This document shows positions 18,506 through 29,014 of a stretch of 64,000 nucleotides of DNA, in pieces; position 1 is the first letter of the stretch, and each line of letters begins with the position of its first letter. The stretch covers positions 1-64,000 of the forward strand of contig JASAON010001610.1 of the NCBI GenBank assembly GCA_030849065.1, read 5' to 3'. Source of the DNA: Jaenimonas drosophilae. Lineage: Eukaryota; Euglenozoa; Kinetoplastea; Trypanosomatida; Trypanosomatidae. Both the position numbers and the translations under genes were made by a program. The notes beneath the pieces were generated by a model. That model made no database searches, had not been told where the DNA came from, and saw only the letters and a program-made list of their open reading frames with translations.

Positions 18506-21500
18506 TCATGGAGTTGTTGTTGGTGAATCCCTCGCCGGGACGCTGTGCTCCATCATGATGCGATGTTGGCGCAACATGCCCTTCATGAGATCATCCACGT
18601 ACTGAGCGCGATAATCGTCCTCACTCGCCTTGAGCAGAACCAAACGTGCTTGTCGGGCGAGACGCTGAATGGTGTGGAGGCGTCGCTGGATGGCCACACG
18701 TTGCACATTGAGCGGATGTACGCGAATGTAGTCCTCAGCGGAGCGGTTGTGGTGGAGGTACATGACCCCAACCCGACGCACCACACGTGGGCAGTTGCAC
18801 GGCCACATGGGTTCCTGCTGCAACTGAGAGATGTTCTGATGGAGCACTGCCATCACTGCGCTTGCCGCCACTTTCTCGCCATCCGCTGCGGTGACGAACT
18901 CCGTCGGGGATGATGGTCGTGGAGGCGTAGATGTGAAGAGGCCAAAGAAGTTCCGCCACACACCAGGTCGGTGGGCAATGGCATGCCATGCCACTGCAAC
19001 ATCATCATCATCATCATCATCATCCACGCCACCGGCATGATTCTCCATTGGATGCGTGCAGCGTGCGCAGGCCACCTCCATCCACTGCCCCGCCGGCTCA
19101 TTCCCCACATGTTGGGGCCGCCACCACTCTGCATGGCCAAAGCGCCTGGCCTCGGTGAGGATGAAGTGCTGCAGGGCAAAGCGCAGGCCCTCCATCTTAG
19201 CTTGCAGATACACCATCATGAAAGTATCGAGCGGCTCGGTGCTCGTGCGCAGGAAGAGCTGCAGCTCCAGCGGGGCGGTCTCGGCAAAGCGTTGTGGGTC
19301 AATGGGGATGCCAAGATCATGCTCGAAAAAATAGTCGCGCACGGTGGCAACGGTGGGCCCCGCCTCACTTCTGCGCCGGCCAACACCTCCATCATCCTCC
19401 TCGGCATCCTCGCCACTCACGAGCTCCTCCTCCAGCTTCCCCACATCCCCATTGTGGCGTGGGTGCAGCATCTCCCACTCCACGCGACGTTCTTCGTACA
19501 CCTGCGCACGCTGCCGACGCATCTCCAAGACCCCAGGCGAGCTCGCTGACACCGCCTCATCCAGCAAGAGGCCCACAACCGGTGCGGGCTGCAGCGGGCC
19601 CTCAATCACATCCTCCTTGTTGTGGTACAGCGCCGCCACACGTGTGAAGGGGTTGTCCTCCGCCCCAAGCACCGCGTAGGTTCGTTGCCGCATCGTACCA
19701 CCTCCCTCACCCGCCTTCCAAAACACTCCTTCCGCGTTGGTGTGGTTATTCCACGAGGGTGGGTCCTGCGTACGCCCGTGGAAGTGCACCGAGCGCAGCC
19801 GCAACAAGGTCTGCGGGAAGAAGGAGGGTCGGCACCCCTGACGTCGTGGCCAAATCATCGTCGGGGTGAGTTGGCCCAACAAAAAATTCATGCGTGCAAC
19901 CTCGCGATTTTCCTTATCCATCATGTCACGCGCGTGTTGCGCGGGTGCGCGATCATCCCCGCCACCCTCCTGGATTCTCAGCCGACGAAGGTGGCGCAAG
20001 ATGCTGCGGTAGTAGTGGGTGGTGGAGGCGGAGCGCTCGAGGTACTCATCCTCATCCTCCTCCTCCTCCCCAACTCCACGATCATTGTCGGGGCTGTGGA
20101 GCTGCGATTCATCGGAACTCAAGCGTGGATTCGGCGCCACCTCGCCGCTCGTGAAGCTTGCCTTGGTGGAGTCAGCGACGGAGCCCGTCGGGCCAACGGC
20201 AGTGGTGCCTGCCGTAGAGGGCCTCTCGCGCCACATCGAGGGCGGTGGTGAGGTACACACCGCCTCGGAGGAGAAGCCCTGCTGGCGGAGCATCGATACG
20301 TTGGCATGAACGCGGTACTTCACGGCCTGGTGGTGGGAGAAGATGATGTGGGCGAGACGATGCTGCCGTCGTCGGGTGAGATCAACGGCATGTTGCAGAT
20401 GCTCCAGGAGCTTATGTGCCTCGCGATCATCCGTGGCCTCGTCCTCTTCATCTGGCGTGGCACCCTTGGCTGTGGGTGTCTCCTTTTCTTGGGATGAGGT
20501 TGCACCAGCAGTCGTACTATCATCTCCATCATCATGATCCACATCCTCTGGCTTCTCCCGCAGCAGCCGTTCAAGCAGAGCGGCCTGGTGAGTGCGGGAG
20601 AGAGGAACCTCATTGAGGACGCGCTGCAACGTCTCTAGCTCTGCCGCACGTGCCTCGGCGTGGTACGACCGCAGGGGCTCCTCCCTCATGATGAAGGAGC
20701 CATCCGCATCGATATCTGCCTCCGCGGGTGCCTCGCGGCGCCACCACCCACGACGCCGTCGTCGGCGCCAGCCCACAGAAGATGCGGATGAAGATGAACG
20801 CACCTCACCACGTCGCGCCTCACGCCGTCTACCTGAACGAGGTTGTTGGCTAATGGAGTTGTGGAGTATGGAGAGCATCTTGTGAGTGATGTTCTGGGGT
20901 GGGTAGTAGGCATCAATAAGGCCAACATGAACGCCGTGGTCGGTGAGGAGCTGAACCTGTTCTGGGAGTAGGGTGGGAAGGCTAAGGCCGTCGGGGAAGC
21001 ACTTGGCACCGAGCTCCTCCACGGTGCCCATTGAGCGTGGATCAATCTCCGTCGCTGGGTGCCGCCCCACACGGCCGGTGAGGGCGTAGAGTGTGTAAGC
21101 AAGCTGTACGAGGAGCTCCATCCACTGAACGTAGTTGAAGATGGGGAAGATGTCGGGGGCGTAGAAGAGGCCCAGAAAGACATCGTCGTCGTCCTGCTGA
21201 TTGAGTCGGCGCATGGCGGCTTCTACAGGAAACACGGGAACAAGATGGAAGCAGTGAGCCCACTCCAGGGCCGCCGAGGCGTTGCTCTTCACGGCAGCTG
21301 CATCATCAAAGAGGAACTCACGCAGCCAATCCGTGGCAGGATTGCGCTCATCAAGATCACTAGGTGCATCTCCTCCTGATGGTGATGATTCAGCGGAAGA
21401 GGGCTGAGGGTGTTGGCTCGTCGCCGCCACTTCTTCCTCCTCTCGTCGTGCCTTCTTCGCATCATGTGGAGGAGGTCCTCCACGGCTTCCTACTCCTCGG

Positions 21501-21847
21501 AAGTGGTGGTAAGCCGGATCACCACGCGGGTTGTGTGTTGGAGATTGAGCCGCCCACCTCAGCTGCCGCACCACCTCCGTGAGGGTTGGATAGTCGTTGA
21601 AGGTGGCACCGTCTGTTGGGTGATCGAGGGTTGGCCCCCCACCTTCTCCATCCTCTTCATCATCATCGTCATCACGGAGGGCCTCCATCTCACGAAGGTG
21701 CAGCTCACGAGGCAGTGGCGATGTGCGATCCAGTGCAGCCACGAGGAAGGAGGGGTGGTCGGTGGGCCAGCTAATGAAGAGCACCACACACAACAACAAC
21801 AAACGCGTCCATGAGGCAATGGGATGCCTCCACGGGTGGTGCCGCAT
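18506..21847 (-). CDS. Large secreted or lumenal protein of unknown function
   Basis: A 1113-residue protein if translation starts at the ATG at 21847 (MRHHPWRHP), which puts a hydrophobic signal segment (LLLLCVVLFISW) near residues 16-28. An in-frame ATG 33 codons upstream would bury that signal, so I prefer the later start. No other clear transmembrane helix is visible, which suggests entry into the ER and secretion or lumenal residence. The protein has strongly acidic runs near residue 60 and a run of eight Asp encoded by an ATC/GAT repeat at about 18999-19024. It also has basic Arg-rich patches (around 340-370) and several N-glycosylation sequons (for example NIT, NIS, NHT). A more ordered central block with FLGLFYAPDIFPIFNYVQW and a conserved-looking C-terminal block rich in Arg/His/Gln are the best places to search. 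I do not recognise the family. Confidence 0.7.
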   Translation of the reverse strand: MRHHPWRHPIASWTRLLLLCVVLFISWPTDHPSFLVAALDRTSPLPRELHLREMEALRDDDDDEEDGEGGGPTLDHPTDGATFNDYPTLTEVVRQLRWAAQSPTHNPRGDPAYHHFRGVGSRGGPPPHDAKKARREEEEVAATSQHPQPSSAESSPSGGDAPSDLDERNPATDWLREFLFDDAAAVKSNASAALEWAHCFHLVPVFPVEAAMRRLNQQDDDDVFLGLFYAPDIFPIFNYVQWMELLVQLAYTLYALTGRVGRHPATEIDPRSMGTVEELGAKCFPDGLSLPTLLPEQVQLLTDHGVHVGLIDAYYPPQNITHKMLSILHNSISQQPRSGRRREARRGEVRSSSSASSVGWRRRRRRGWWRREAPAEADIDADGSFIMREEPLRSYHAEARAAELETLQRVLNEVPLSRTHQAALLERLLREKPEDVDHDDGDDSTTAGATSSQEKETPTAKGATPDEEDEATDDREAHKLLEHLQHAVDLTRRRQHRLAHIIFSHHQAVKYRVHANVSMLRQQGFSSEAVCTSPPPSMWRERPSTAGTTAVGPTGSVADSTKASFTSGEVAPNPRLSSDESQLHSPDNDRGVGEEEEDEDEYLERSASTTHYYRSILRHLRRLRIQEGGGDDRAPAQHARDMMDKENREVARMNFLLGQLTPTMIWPRRQGCRPSFFPQTLLRLRSVHFHGRTQDPPSWNNHTNAEGVFWKAGEGGGTMRQRTYAVLGAEDNPFTRVAALYHNKEDVIEGPLQPAPVVGLLLDEAVSASSPGVLEMRRQRAQVYEERRVEWEMLHPRHNGDVGKLEEELVSGEDAEEDDGGVGRRRSEAGPTVATVRDYFFEHDLGIPIDPQRFAETAPLELQLFLRTSTEPLDTFMMVYLQAKMEGLRFALQHFILTEARRFGHAEWWRPQHVGNEPAGQWMEVACARCTHPMENHAGGVDDDDDDDDVAVAWHAIAHRPGVWRNFFGLFTSTPPRPSSPTEFVTAADGEKVAASAVMAVLHQNISQLQQEPMWPCNCPRVVRRVGVMYLHHNRSAEDYIRVHPLNVQRVAIQRRLHTIQRLARQARLVLLKASEDDYRAQYVDDLMKGMLRQHRIMMEHSVPARDSPTTTP

Positions 21848-22529
21848 CTTCACGAATCTGATAGATATTTGTGCGTGGCACGCCTTCCAGCTAGTACGGT
21901 GAAGAAGAGAGAGGGTCGTGCGTGCCTCAATCAGCCCTTGACGCACTACACATACCCCGGGAAAAAAAAAACTCGTACGAAAATGTGGATGTGATACACA
22001 GCTACGACTGTGTTGGAGAGAAGGGAAGGAGGGAGAGAGGAGGAGGTGAGGGGGTGTACGGGAAGCGCTAGCGGATCATGGGTGCTCCACACATGATGTG
22101 CCCAGCTCATTCCTCCAGGAATGAAGAGGACGATGTTCGTACTGCCGCAGCAGGAGGCGGTAAGCCGCCACATGAGATGCAGCGGGTGCACGTGTTCGTA
22201 GGGGCACTGTGATTGGGGAGTTAGAAGGTGGAGTAGCGTTGTGGAGGTGCATCCACAAACATAGAGAAGGGTGGATAGCATCGCTGCTGCGTGGGTGGGC
22301 CCACAACATCTCCCCATTACGATAAGCTGGATGCTGCGAAGCACGTAGTTCCATGGAATTCATGGAGACGTGTAGATCGAAGGCATGGACGACGCGGAAC
22401 TCGCACGCACGCACGCACACACAGGGCGAGCATGCTGGTTCCATGAAGCAAAAACACAGAGAGATAATAGAGAAAACACAACCGGCGCGGAGCACATTCA
22501 TCACCGGGCCGCTCCACACTCATCATGGA
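21848..22529. other. Intergenic region without recognised genes
   Basis: About 680 bp between two minus-strand genes. It contains an A-run at 21962-21970 (T run on the sense strand, possible splice tract), GAGAGG-rich DNA at 22018-22050 and (CGCA)n-like DNA at 22401-22420. The minus-strand ORFs of 130-150 codons here lack domains. Confidence 0.45.
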
Positions 22530-25448
22530 TCACACGTGGGCGAAGAGGATCTCTCCAAGCTTGCCGTTGGTGCGCCACTGAAGGCCATGTTGGTCGTCGA
22601 GCGCGGCCTTCGTCGCCGCAGGAACCCCAATACAGCACTCACTCTTGATGGTGCGAATAGAGCACACTGGAAGCACGTGAATAGGCCAGAAGGCGGAAAC
22701 GAGCTCCGTGAAGGTGGGTCCTTCCATGACAGCCTCAGCAGGGGTGCTGCACAGGAGAGCATCCATCATGGCCTTTTGTTGTGGGGTGTAGTGAGTAGAG
22801 GCGTTGCGGAGGTCCACCGCAGCTCCCGACTTCGCGGGTGTGGCGAGACTCGCCTGGAAGTCACTCCGATTCCAGTAGCGATCACCCATCAAACGTCGGT
22901 AGTTGAGGTCGCCCTTGAAAATGACGAGAGCACTACGTGGGGTGAAGGCAGCCTTGTTGGCCACGTACAAGTCGCGTGCCGTGGGCAGCGTCTCGGCAAT
23001 GTTGGCCGGGGCCGTCGTGCACGTTGCTGGGGCAACGGTTTGAGTATAGAAGTAGCGATTGATCACTCGCGGGGGAAGCTCACGGTACTCCGACGGCTGT
23101 GTCCAGACGGTATCTGCATCCACCGTGAAGTGCCCCTGCTCAAAGGCCTCCCGCACACGCTCCACAAAGGGCATGAAGGCTGCCTTCATGGTCACATTGG
23201 CCAAGCTGGCCTCAATGAGCTCCGTCAAGAGGATCTCAAAGTCGGGTGGGGTGACGTCAGAGACGTAGTAGGGCATGCACTTCACATGGAAAGCAACAGT
23301 AGGTAAGATGGGGGTATCTGCAGCAGCACGACTTGTGTGGATGAACCACAGACCGAGACACAAGTCGGAGATGCTCTCCACGCCCACATTATCCATGACG
23401 ATGTCAAGGTGGTTGGTGGCCGCCGCGGCGGGGTGGCAGCACGCTGGCTGTGAGCCTGAGCCAGACTGGTGCTGGCGCACAAGCTGCATAAGGTACTGGG
23501 CCACGCCATCGGCCTCATTGCCCACAAGCTGTGCGTCCTGGCTGGCGGTTGATTTTCGCTCACGTTCCCGGGCGAGCTCCACCATCTTATCATGCTCCCC
23601 AGCGGATTCTTCCCCCGCTGAGTGCTTCGCCATGAGCTCCTCCATCGTGAAGATGGAGAGATCGAGGCCGTTGCCCCACAACATCCATCGCAGCAGCACA
23701 GGTGCGAAGTTAACCGGGGCAGACCAGGGCTCACACTGCAGCATCGGCAGCACACGCGCGCTCAGAAAATTCACGAGCACATCGCGTTTTTCCTTGGCAA
23801 ACACGTCAACGTAGTTGGCGAAGACGCCGTGAGTGGGGAGGAGGCCCTGGCCAACAGGGTCCACGAGGCTGGCGTAGGGCACCTCCTTCACCTCATCTGG
23901 GCCTCCTCCCGCCACGTGGATGCGTGCCGTCACACTGTCTTGGATGCTCAAGCTCTTGCGCACGATGAGATCGGGGCAGAAGTCTTGATGCGTCATAACA
24001 GCAGGGCTGACGAGGCCTGGGGTGGCGGTGAGGCCACTCTTCTGGGTGAAGACGGGGTTGATGATGGCATTTGGGGTGATGAGATTCACCACCAGCTCAT
24101 CCTGCTTCACTCCGGTGGTCGTGGATGTGGCGGCGATGGCGGCCTCAGCCCCATCCACGAGCATCATGCGCTGCCAAAAGAGGTGGAAGAAGTAGATCTC
24201 TCCATGGAGCCACGGAAGCTGGCCCCAACGTGGTGCGGGACGTTGTTCCGTGGAAGTGGCGCCAGCCTTGTGGCCGTCATACTGCTCAACGGCGCTGAAG
24301 TTGCGGAGCCAGGCAGGCACCGCCCGCTGGCCGGGCAATGGAGCCACCACGGCGTTGCTCCGGACGTCGTTCATGAGCGACTCCACACGCTCGCGTGCAA
24401 GGTTGGAGATGATTGAGCGGTTCTCTGCCAAGGTGCGCTCCGCAATGGCGGCAAGACGGCGTGAGAGAGTCTGCGCACGGAACTCTTCCGACCCAACATC
24501 ACGAAAACGGGCCAAGGTTGGCAATCGCCCTTGTGGGTGCTCAATGGCTCCACGGAAGAGGCTGAGGAGCTCCTTCGCATCCTCCCACAAGCCAATGTGG
24601 CAGCAACCACCAGCAGCACCTTCGGGCCCCGTGGCGGAGATGAGCTGATGAGCGGGGAATCCGCGACGGGCAAACATGTAGTCGCGTGGTCGGAGTAGCT
24701 GCAGGATGGGGCAGTAGTCATTGGCACCATCGCCCACAAAGATGATGGTTGGGTCAATGAGGTGTGTGGTGCTGAGCAAACGTTGAATGATGTGGGTCTT
24801 GCACATGTTGGGCTTTGCTTGACAGCAGCCGCAGGTGTGGCCGACAGGGTCATACCAGCTCACACGTGATCGGCGTTGAAAGTTGGGCCATGCGGCGTTG
24901 TACTTGGCATCCCGTTCAGCCTCATCCACACCGCAGCAGTTTACGACGTGCTCCTCCTGGTCGTTGGGGCCACAACGTGCGCGGAGGCCATCGGTGGGCC
25001 TCTCCGCGCTCACCTCATTGTAGGGGTTGGAGTGAATCTGATGAATGCCAGGGATGGCGAAGGGAAGAAGGGCCTGGAGTGAGGCATCAATGAAGAGGAG
25101 GTTAGAGTCACTGGCGATATTCACTTCCACAAAGCGCTGATGTTGGTCTGCCTGGCCACCCGTTATGGCAGGATGCTCGAGTTGGAGCTTGCGGAGGTAG
25201 CGGAAGAGCTGTGGCATCTCTGGATCAATGACAACGCTCTTGGCGGCAGCTGCCACGAGCTCCTCGCGGGAGAAGGGGGCCACCAACGTGTCCATGGCCT
25301 TGGTCCACTGGAGCCCATCGGCACGCATCCGCATCTGATCCTTGCTTCGGCCCAACACCGCGGGAATAACCTCATCGGTGTTGCAGTTCACGACGGTGTG
25401 GTCAAAGTCAAAGACCACGAGGAATGTTTGCCTACCAAGTGAAGACAT
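22530..25448 (-). CDS. Fusion of PHOSPHO-type HAD phosphatase with DUF89/ARMT1-like phosphatase
   Basis: A 972-residue protein from the ATG at 25448 (MSSLGRQTF); the ORF is open upstream to 25625, but that part reads like UTR. The N-terminal half is a HAD hydrolase of the PHOSPHO1/PHOSPHO2 kind. FDFDHT supplies the nucleophile and acid Asp14/Asp16, and VGDGANDYCP (Asp240, Asp244) supplies the metal site. The C-terminal half matches DUF89/ARMT1-type metal-dependent phosphatases: MLWGNGLDLS (Asn593), MDNVGVES (Asp686, Asn687) and VSDVTPPD (Asp731), where Asp-Asn...Asp are the expected metal ligands. Both active sites look intact. Known DUF89 proteins act on phosphorylated sugars or damaged phosphometabolites, and PHOSPHO-type HADs act on phosphoethanolamine, phosphocholine or pyridoxal phosphate. 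The substrate here is unknown, and two-step or metabolite-repair dephosphorylation is inference. No targeting signal is evident with the chosen start. Confidence 0.85.
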   Translation of the reverse strand: MSSLGRQTFLVVFDFDHTVVNCNTDEVIPAVLGRSKDQMRMRADGLQWTKAMDTLVAPFSREELVAAAAKSVVIDPEMPQLFRYLRKLQLEHPAITGGQADQHQRFVEVNIASDSNLLFIDASLQALLPFAIPGIHQIHSNPYNEVSAERPTDGLRARCGPNDQEEHVVNCCGVDEAERDAKYNAAWPNFQRRSRVSWYDPVGHTCGCCQAKPNMCKTHIIQRLLSTTHLIDPTIIFVGDGANDYCPILQLLRPRDYMFARRGFPAHQLISATGPEGAAGGCCHIGLWEDAKELLSLFRGAIEHPQGRLPTLARFRDVGSEEFRAQTLSRRLAAIAERTLAENRSIISNLARERVESLMNDVRSNAVVAPLPGQRAVPAWLRNFSAVEQYDGHKAGATSTEQRPAPRWGQLPWLHGEIYFFHLFWQRMMLVDGAEAAIAATSTTTGVKQDELVVNLITPNAIINPVFTQKSGLTATPGLVSPAVMTHQDFCPDLIVRKSLSIQDSVTARIHVAGGGPDEVKEVPYASLVDPVGQGLLPTHGVFANYVDVFAKEKRDVLVNFLSARVLPMLQCEPWSAPVNFAPVLLRWMLWGNGLDLSIFTMEELMAKHSAGEESAGEHDKMVELARERERKSTASQDAQLVGNEADGVAQYLMQLVRQHQSGSGSQPACCHPAAAATNHLDIVMDNVGVESISDLCLGLWFIHTSRAAADTPILPTVAFHVKCMPYYVSDVTPPDFEILLTELIEASLANVTMKAAFMPFVERVREAFEQGHFTVDADTVWTQPSEYRELPPRVINRYFYTQTVAPATCTTAPANIAETLPTARDLYVANKAAFTPRSALVIFKGDLNYRRLMGDRYWNRSDFQASLATPAKSGAAVDLRNASTHYTPQQKAMMDALLCSTPAEAVMEGPTFTELVSAFWPIHVLPVCSIRTIKSECCIGVPAATKAALDDQHGLQWRTNGKLGEILFAHV

Positions 25449-28400
25449 CTCCTGTATGATTTGTATGAGTTTTGTGTGTGTTTTTGTGGAAAAGATCCCA
25501 ATGTTATGTATCAAACTACATGAAGAAATGATGATGATGATGGTGAGTGGAGATGGTGATGGATGAATGTTGGTTGGTATCTCATGACGCACACCTCCAA
25601 ATACCAGTGCGTGGCAAAAGAACATCTTTATGGAACACAGTTATTGCGACATGCTCGCACAACGAATGTGTGTGTTTCTTTTTTTTGTGGGAGGGGGGAG
25701 GCAAAACAACAAAAGAAAGACATAGAGGAAAAGGAAAAGGGTGGCCACGAGGCCACGACACGCCGATATGGTTCACGGGGCCCAGTTCTGTTCCGCACAC
25801 ACGTTCATCAACACCTCTCATTGCGAATCCAGCCAGTGAAGCAGCAGCAGAAGCAAGTGGCGGCACAGGGAAACGGAAACAACTGAAGAAAAAGCAGCCC
25901 AAATAGATGAAAACAAAAACAAAAAGGAAACTTCCCCGGTTGTGGTGCCCTCAGGTGAGCGCTATACACAACACACCATAGCAACAGGATGCTCACATGT
26001 GCATTGTCGTGGTGTACGAGAGAACGTCTCCACCAGCCGTCGTCGATGTTCGTTAAACAAGCAAGCAAGTGCTCACCTCAACCATCTATCAAAGGGGGGC
26101 GGTGAAGGGGAGGTGCGCGGAAGAAGAGAACGGGAAGAAGCGCGCACGCCCAGGCAACTCTCATCTCATTCACTGCGTCGCATCTCCGCCGAACACACCC
26201 CTCCATCCAGAAAAGACACCAAACGTGCGGGTTCATCGCACGGGTGCGGTGGTGAGCCAATTTTTCTTCTCCAACAACCAAAGGCAGAGGCAACGATCAT
26301 GAAAAACAAAACAAAAGTGAAGCAAAAAAAAAAGGATCGTACATCATAATATAATCATAATCCAGTCGATTTCTTTGGGTACGATGAAAGCCGACGAGAT
26401 GAGCTCCACACCTCAGCCACACACACACACGCACACACAACCCAAGAAGGACGGAGGGAAGGGGGGAATGAACACCCACCCACACCCCATCCACCCCAGT
26501 CCTTGTGCCACGGTGTCTTTGGTGGGGAGAAGCAAGTTCCACGTGCATGTATATATGCACACAAAAGTATAACTACGTATCACTGACCTGCAAATTCATC
26601 ATCCATGCATAGAGCTATCATCTACTCTAGGCGGAATCCAGGGATAATCTGTGATGGTGCCGTGGTTCTACGGAGCCTCTCTCTCACACACTTCTCGAGA
26701 GAGAGGCTCACCTGGTGGATGCGTGGCGGTGCAGAGTTGCGACCTCCGCACACGTTGCCCCGACAGCAGCAGGCATCCACACTCTCCCAAGCAGCTGCAG
26801 CAATCCCACACACAATTCACATCAAGGCACGTTGAAGAGCATTGACGTGTTTGCTGTGTGTGTTTCATTGTTGTATTTTTTTTCTTTTTTGCGGGCCTCA
26901 CCCTCCCCCGCGCCAACGCACAGGGGAGGTATTGGTCTGGAGAGAGCAGTTGCTGGGGAGAAGATTTTGCAGCCCCACTCACATGCGTATACAAGGAGCT
27001 CCATTAAAACATAGTGTTAGATACGAAGAGGAGGAACAACAACAACAACCATAGAAGGAGAAAGAGCCAAAACAACAGCAAAGAGATAAAACGAGCGAAC
27101 CAAGTCAGAACAAAAACAGATGAGATGATCCAGCGGAAGGCACTCACGACGGCCGCGGAGGAGGAGAAGATAGAGAGGAAGAAATGGGGTAGGGACGACA
27201 CAGGGGAGAGGGAGAATGGCACCACCACCGTGCCAATCTCGAGCAGCTACACTCATCAGCCCTCGTCGCTGTTTGGTTCCATACCAAAACACAACAATAA
27301 AAGATAGTGAATCACAAACTGTGGGGGGAGGAAGTGTATAGATAAACGAAAGGAGAAGAAGAAGAGAATCATCTTCTACGCTGGAGCAGCATCAGCGGCT
27401 GCGAGGGGGGAAAGGGAGGTCGTTGGGTTCTTAGGCAGAGCGTTGTGGGTGTGTACGGTGGACGCGTGATTGAATGAAATAGGCAACGTCCACGCAGGCA
27501 ATACATAAATGCAGTCCACTTACTTCACACGTCGCAGAGAACAGGTCTGCACGGAACCCTTGAAGCGAACAACCCAGCGGAGTACAAAACAGAAATACGA
27601 AGAAAAACCCGCAGTCGTTAAATCCACACAAAAAGAAACGAAAACAAGAAAAATATCATCATGATATGAGGGGGGGGTAAAGGGAGGACAAACGTCCCCA
27701 CTGGGGCGCTGTGGTCACACGAAGCCACACTCCTCCCCCATTCTTCCATGTGCACCGTTGATATCCCCTTTAACAGACATAATGGTGATTGGATGATGAT
27801 GATGGGGGGGAGTGTCTTCGCGCGCAATCTTTTTTGTTGTTGTTGTGTGTGTGTATTGGCGTTGCTGTGCATTGAGGGCAGCATAAACACGAGATATGGG
27901 AATGAGCAAAAACCACACAGCGTTTCTGAATGTTCGTACTTCCCTGCTACGAACACGCAAGAAGTTGGTAGAAGACGCAGCAAACATACTCAGCAGCCAT
28001 CCCAAGGATAGTGTGGCACGTACTGGTCAGCGCCACCGAGAGAAGAAGAAAAAAGAAGAAAAAGGGAAGAAAAAAAAACGACCGCACAAAAGAGCGTTGT
28101 GGGTCATGAAAACTCCAGTGCAATTCGTTGTCTGCTACGAGACGAACATGAGATTGAAATGAGAGGAGTGCATCATGACCATGGTTGTTGCACAGGTGTG
28201 GCAGAGAAGAGTAGCAAAACGAGACATAACGTGCTCATCAACCGTCTGTATGAACGACAGTTGGATGCCCAACAGTCTTCCACCACGGAGAGAATAGCAG
28301 CAACACACCACATTCAGCCAACGTTCGTGGCGGCCGGGAGGGAGGGAAAGGCGGGGGGGGGGGGGTCATCGGCATGACGATGGAATCGTAAAAACTCCAA

Positions 28401-29014
28401 CGAAGAAGGAAAGAGGGCTGAGAGGCAAATAGGGAGCGTAGGGGGGGAACAAAAAAAACAGAAGAAGATACATCGCCGTCGAGATAGAGAGTGTTTGTTT
28501 GAGTGTGTGTCGGGCTTCATTCCGAACAACAAAAGAAGCAAAAAAAAACTTTGAGGCTGTGGACGTGTGGCAGTGGTTGAGGGGGAGAAAGAGGGCTGGG
28601 TGGGTTTGTACTACCCGACGAGAACAAACCGTCACTCTCCAGCGAACGTCATGCGAGCCAGAGAGGAGGAGGTATGTGCACGTCGAGAGTCAGCCAAAGC
28701 ACACACCTGCGTGTAGGGTGCCACTCCTCTTACCCCCTCATCATCATCAACCTACCCTGTGCGCCGTTAGCGCAGCATAAAAGAAAAGCAGTGAAGGCAG
28801 GGACGCGAACCACGGCCACAACAGAGGACGGGCAAGCAAGTATCATATTCATTCACCATCCACACAAGGTAGCTCAGGGATCCAGAAGTTGGAGAGCCAA
28901 CCAGACAGCTGTGTGGAGAGTGAGGGGGGGTACGACATGTAACTTCAAAAACGTCAATCGAGTTCCTTCTCGTTGTGTGTTTCTTGTTGCAATGTCGCGT
29001 CTCCACACGTTGTA
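25449..29014. other. 3.6-kb gene-free region
   Basis: This is the largest non-coding stretch in the window. It is purine-rich on the plus strand, so the transcript would be pyrimidine-rich, with A runs (26327-26336), CA runs, a G13 run (28353-28365) and many stop codons in all frames. The longest ORFs are about 120 codons and show only low-complexity translation. I see no tRNA-like A/B box pair with a foldable cloverleaf, no rRNA and no transposon ORF. It may hold long UTRs or unrecognised non-coding RNA. Confidence 0.5.
28353..28365. repeat. G13 homopolymer
   Basis: Thirteen consecutive G on the plus strand (C13 on the sense strand) in the large gene-free region. Confidence 0.9.

Noticed and set aside
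28755..28830. Possible tRNA gene: TTAGCGCAG and GGTTCGCGTCC-like boxes
   Set aside because: The two boxes lie on opposite strands and the stems do not pair into a cloverleaf; only a small GCGC hairpin is left.
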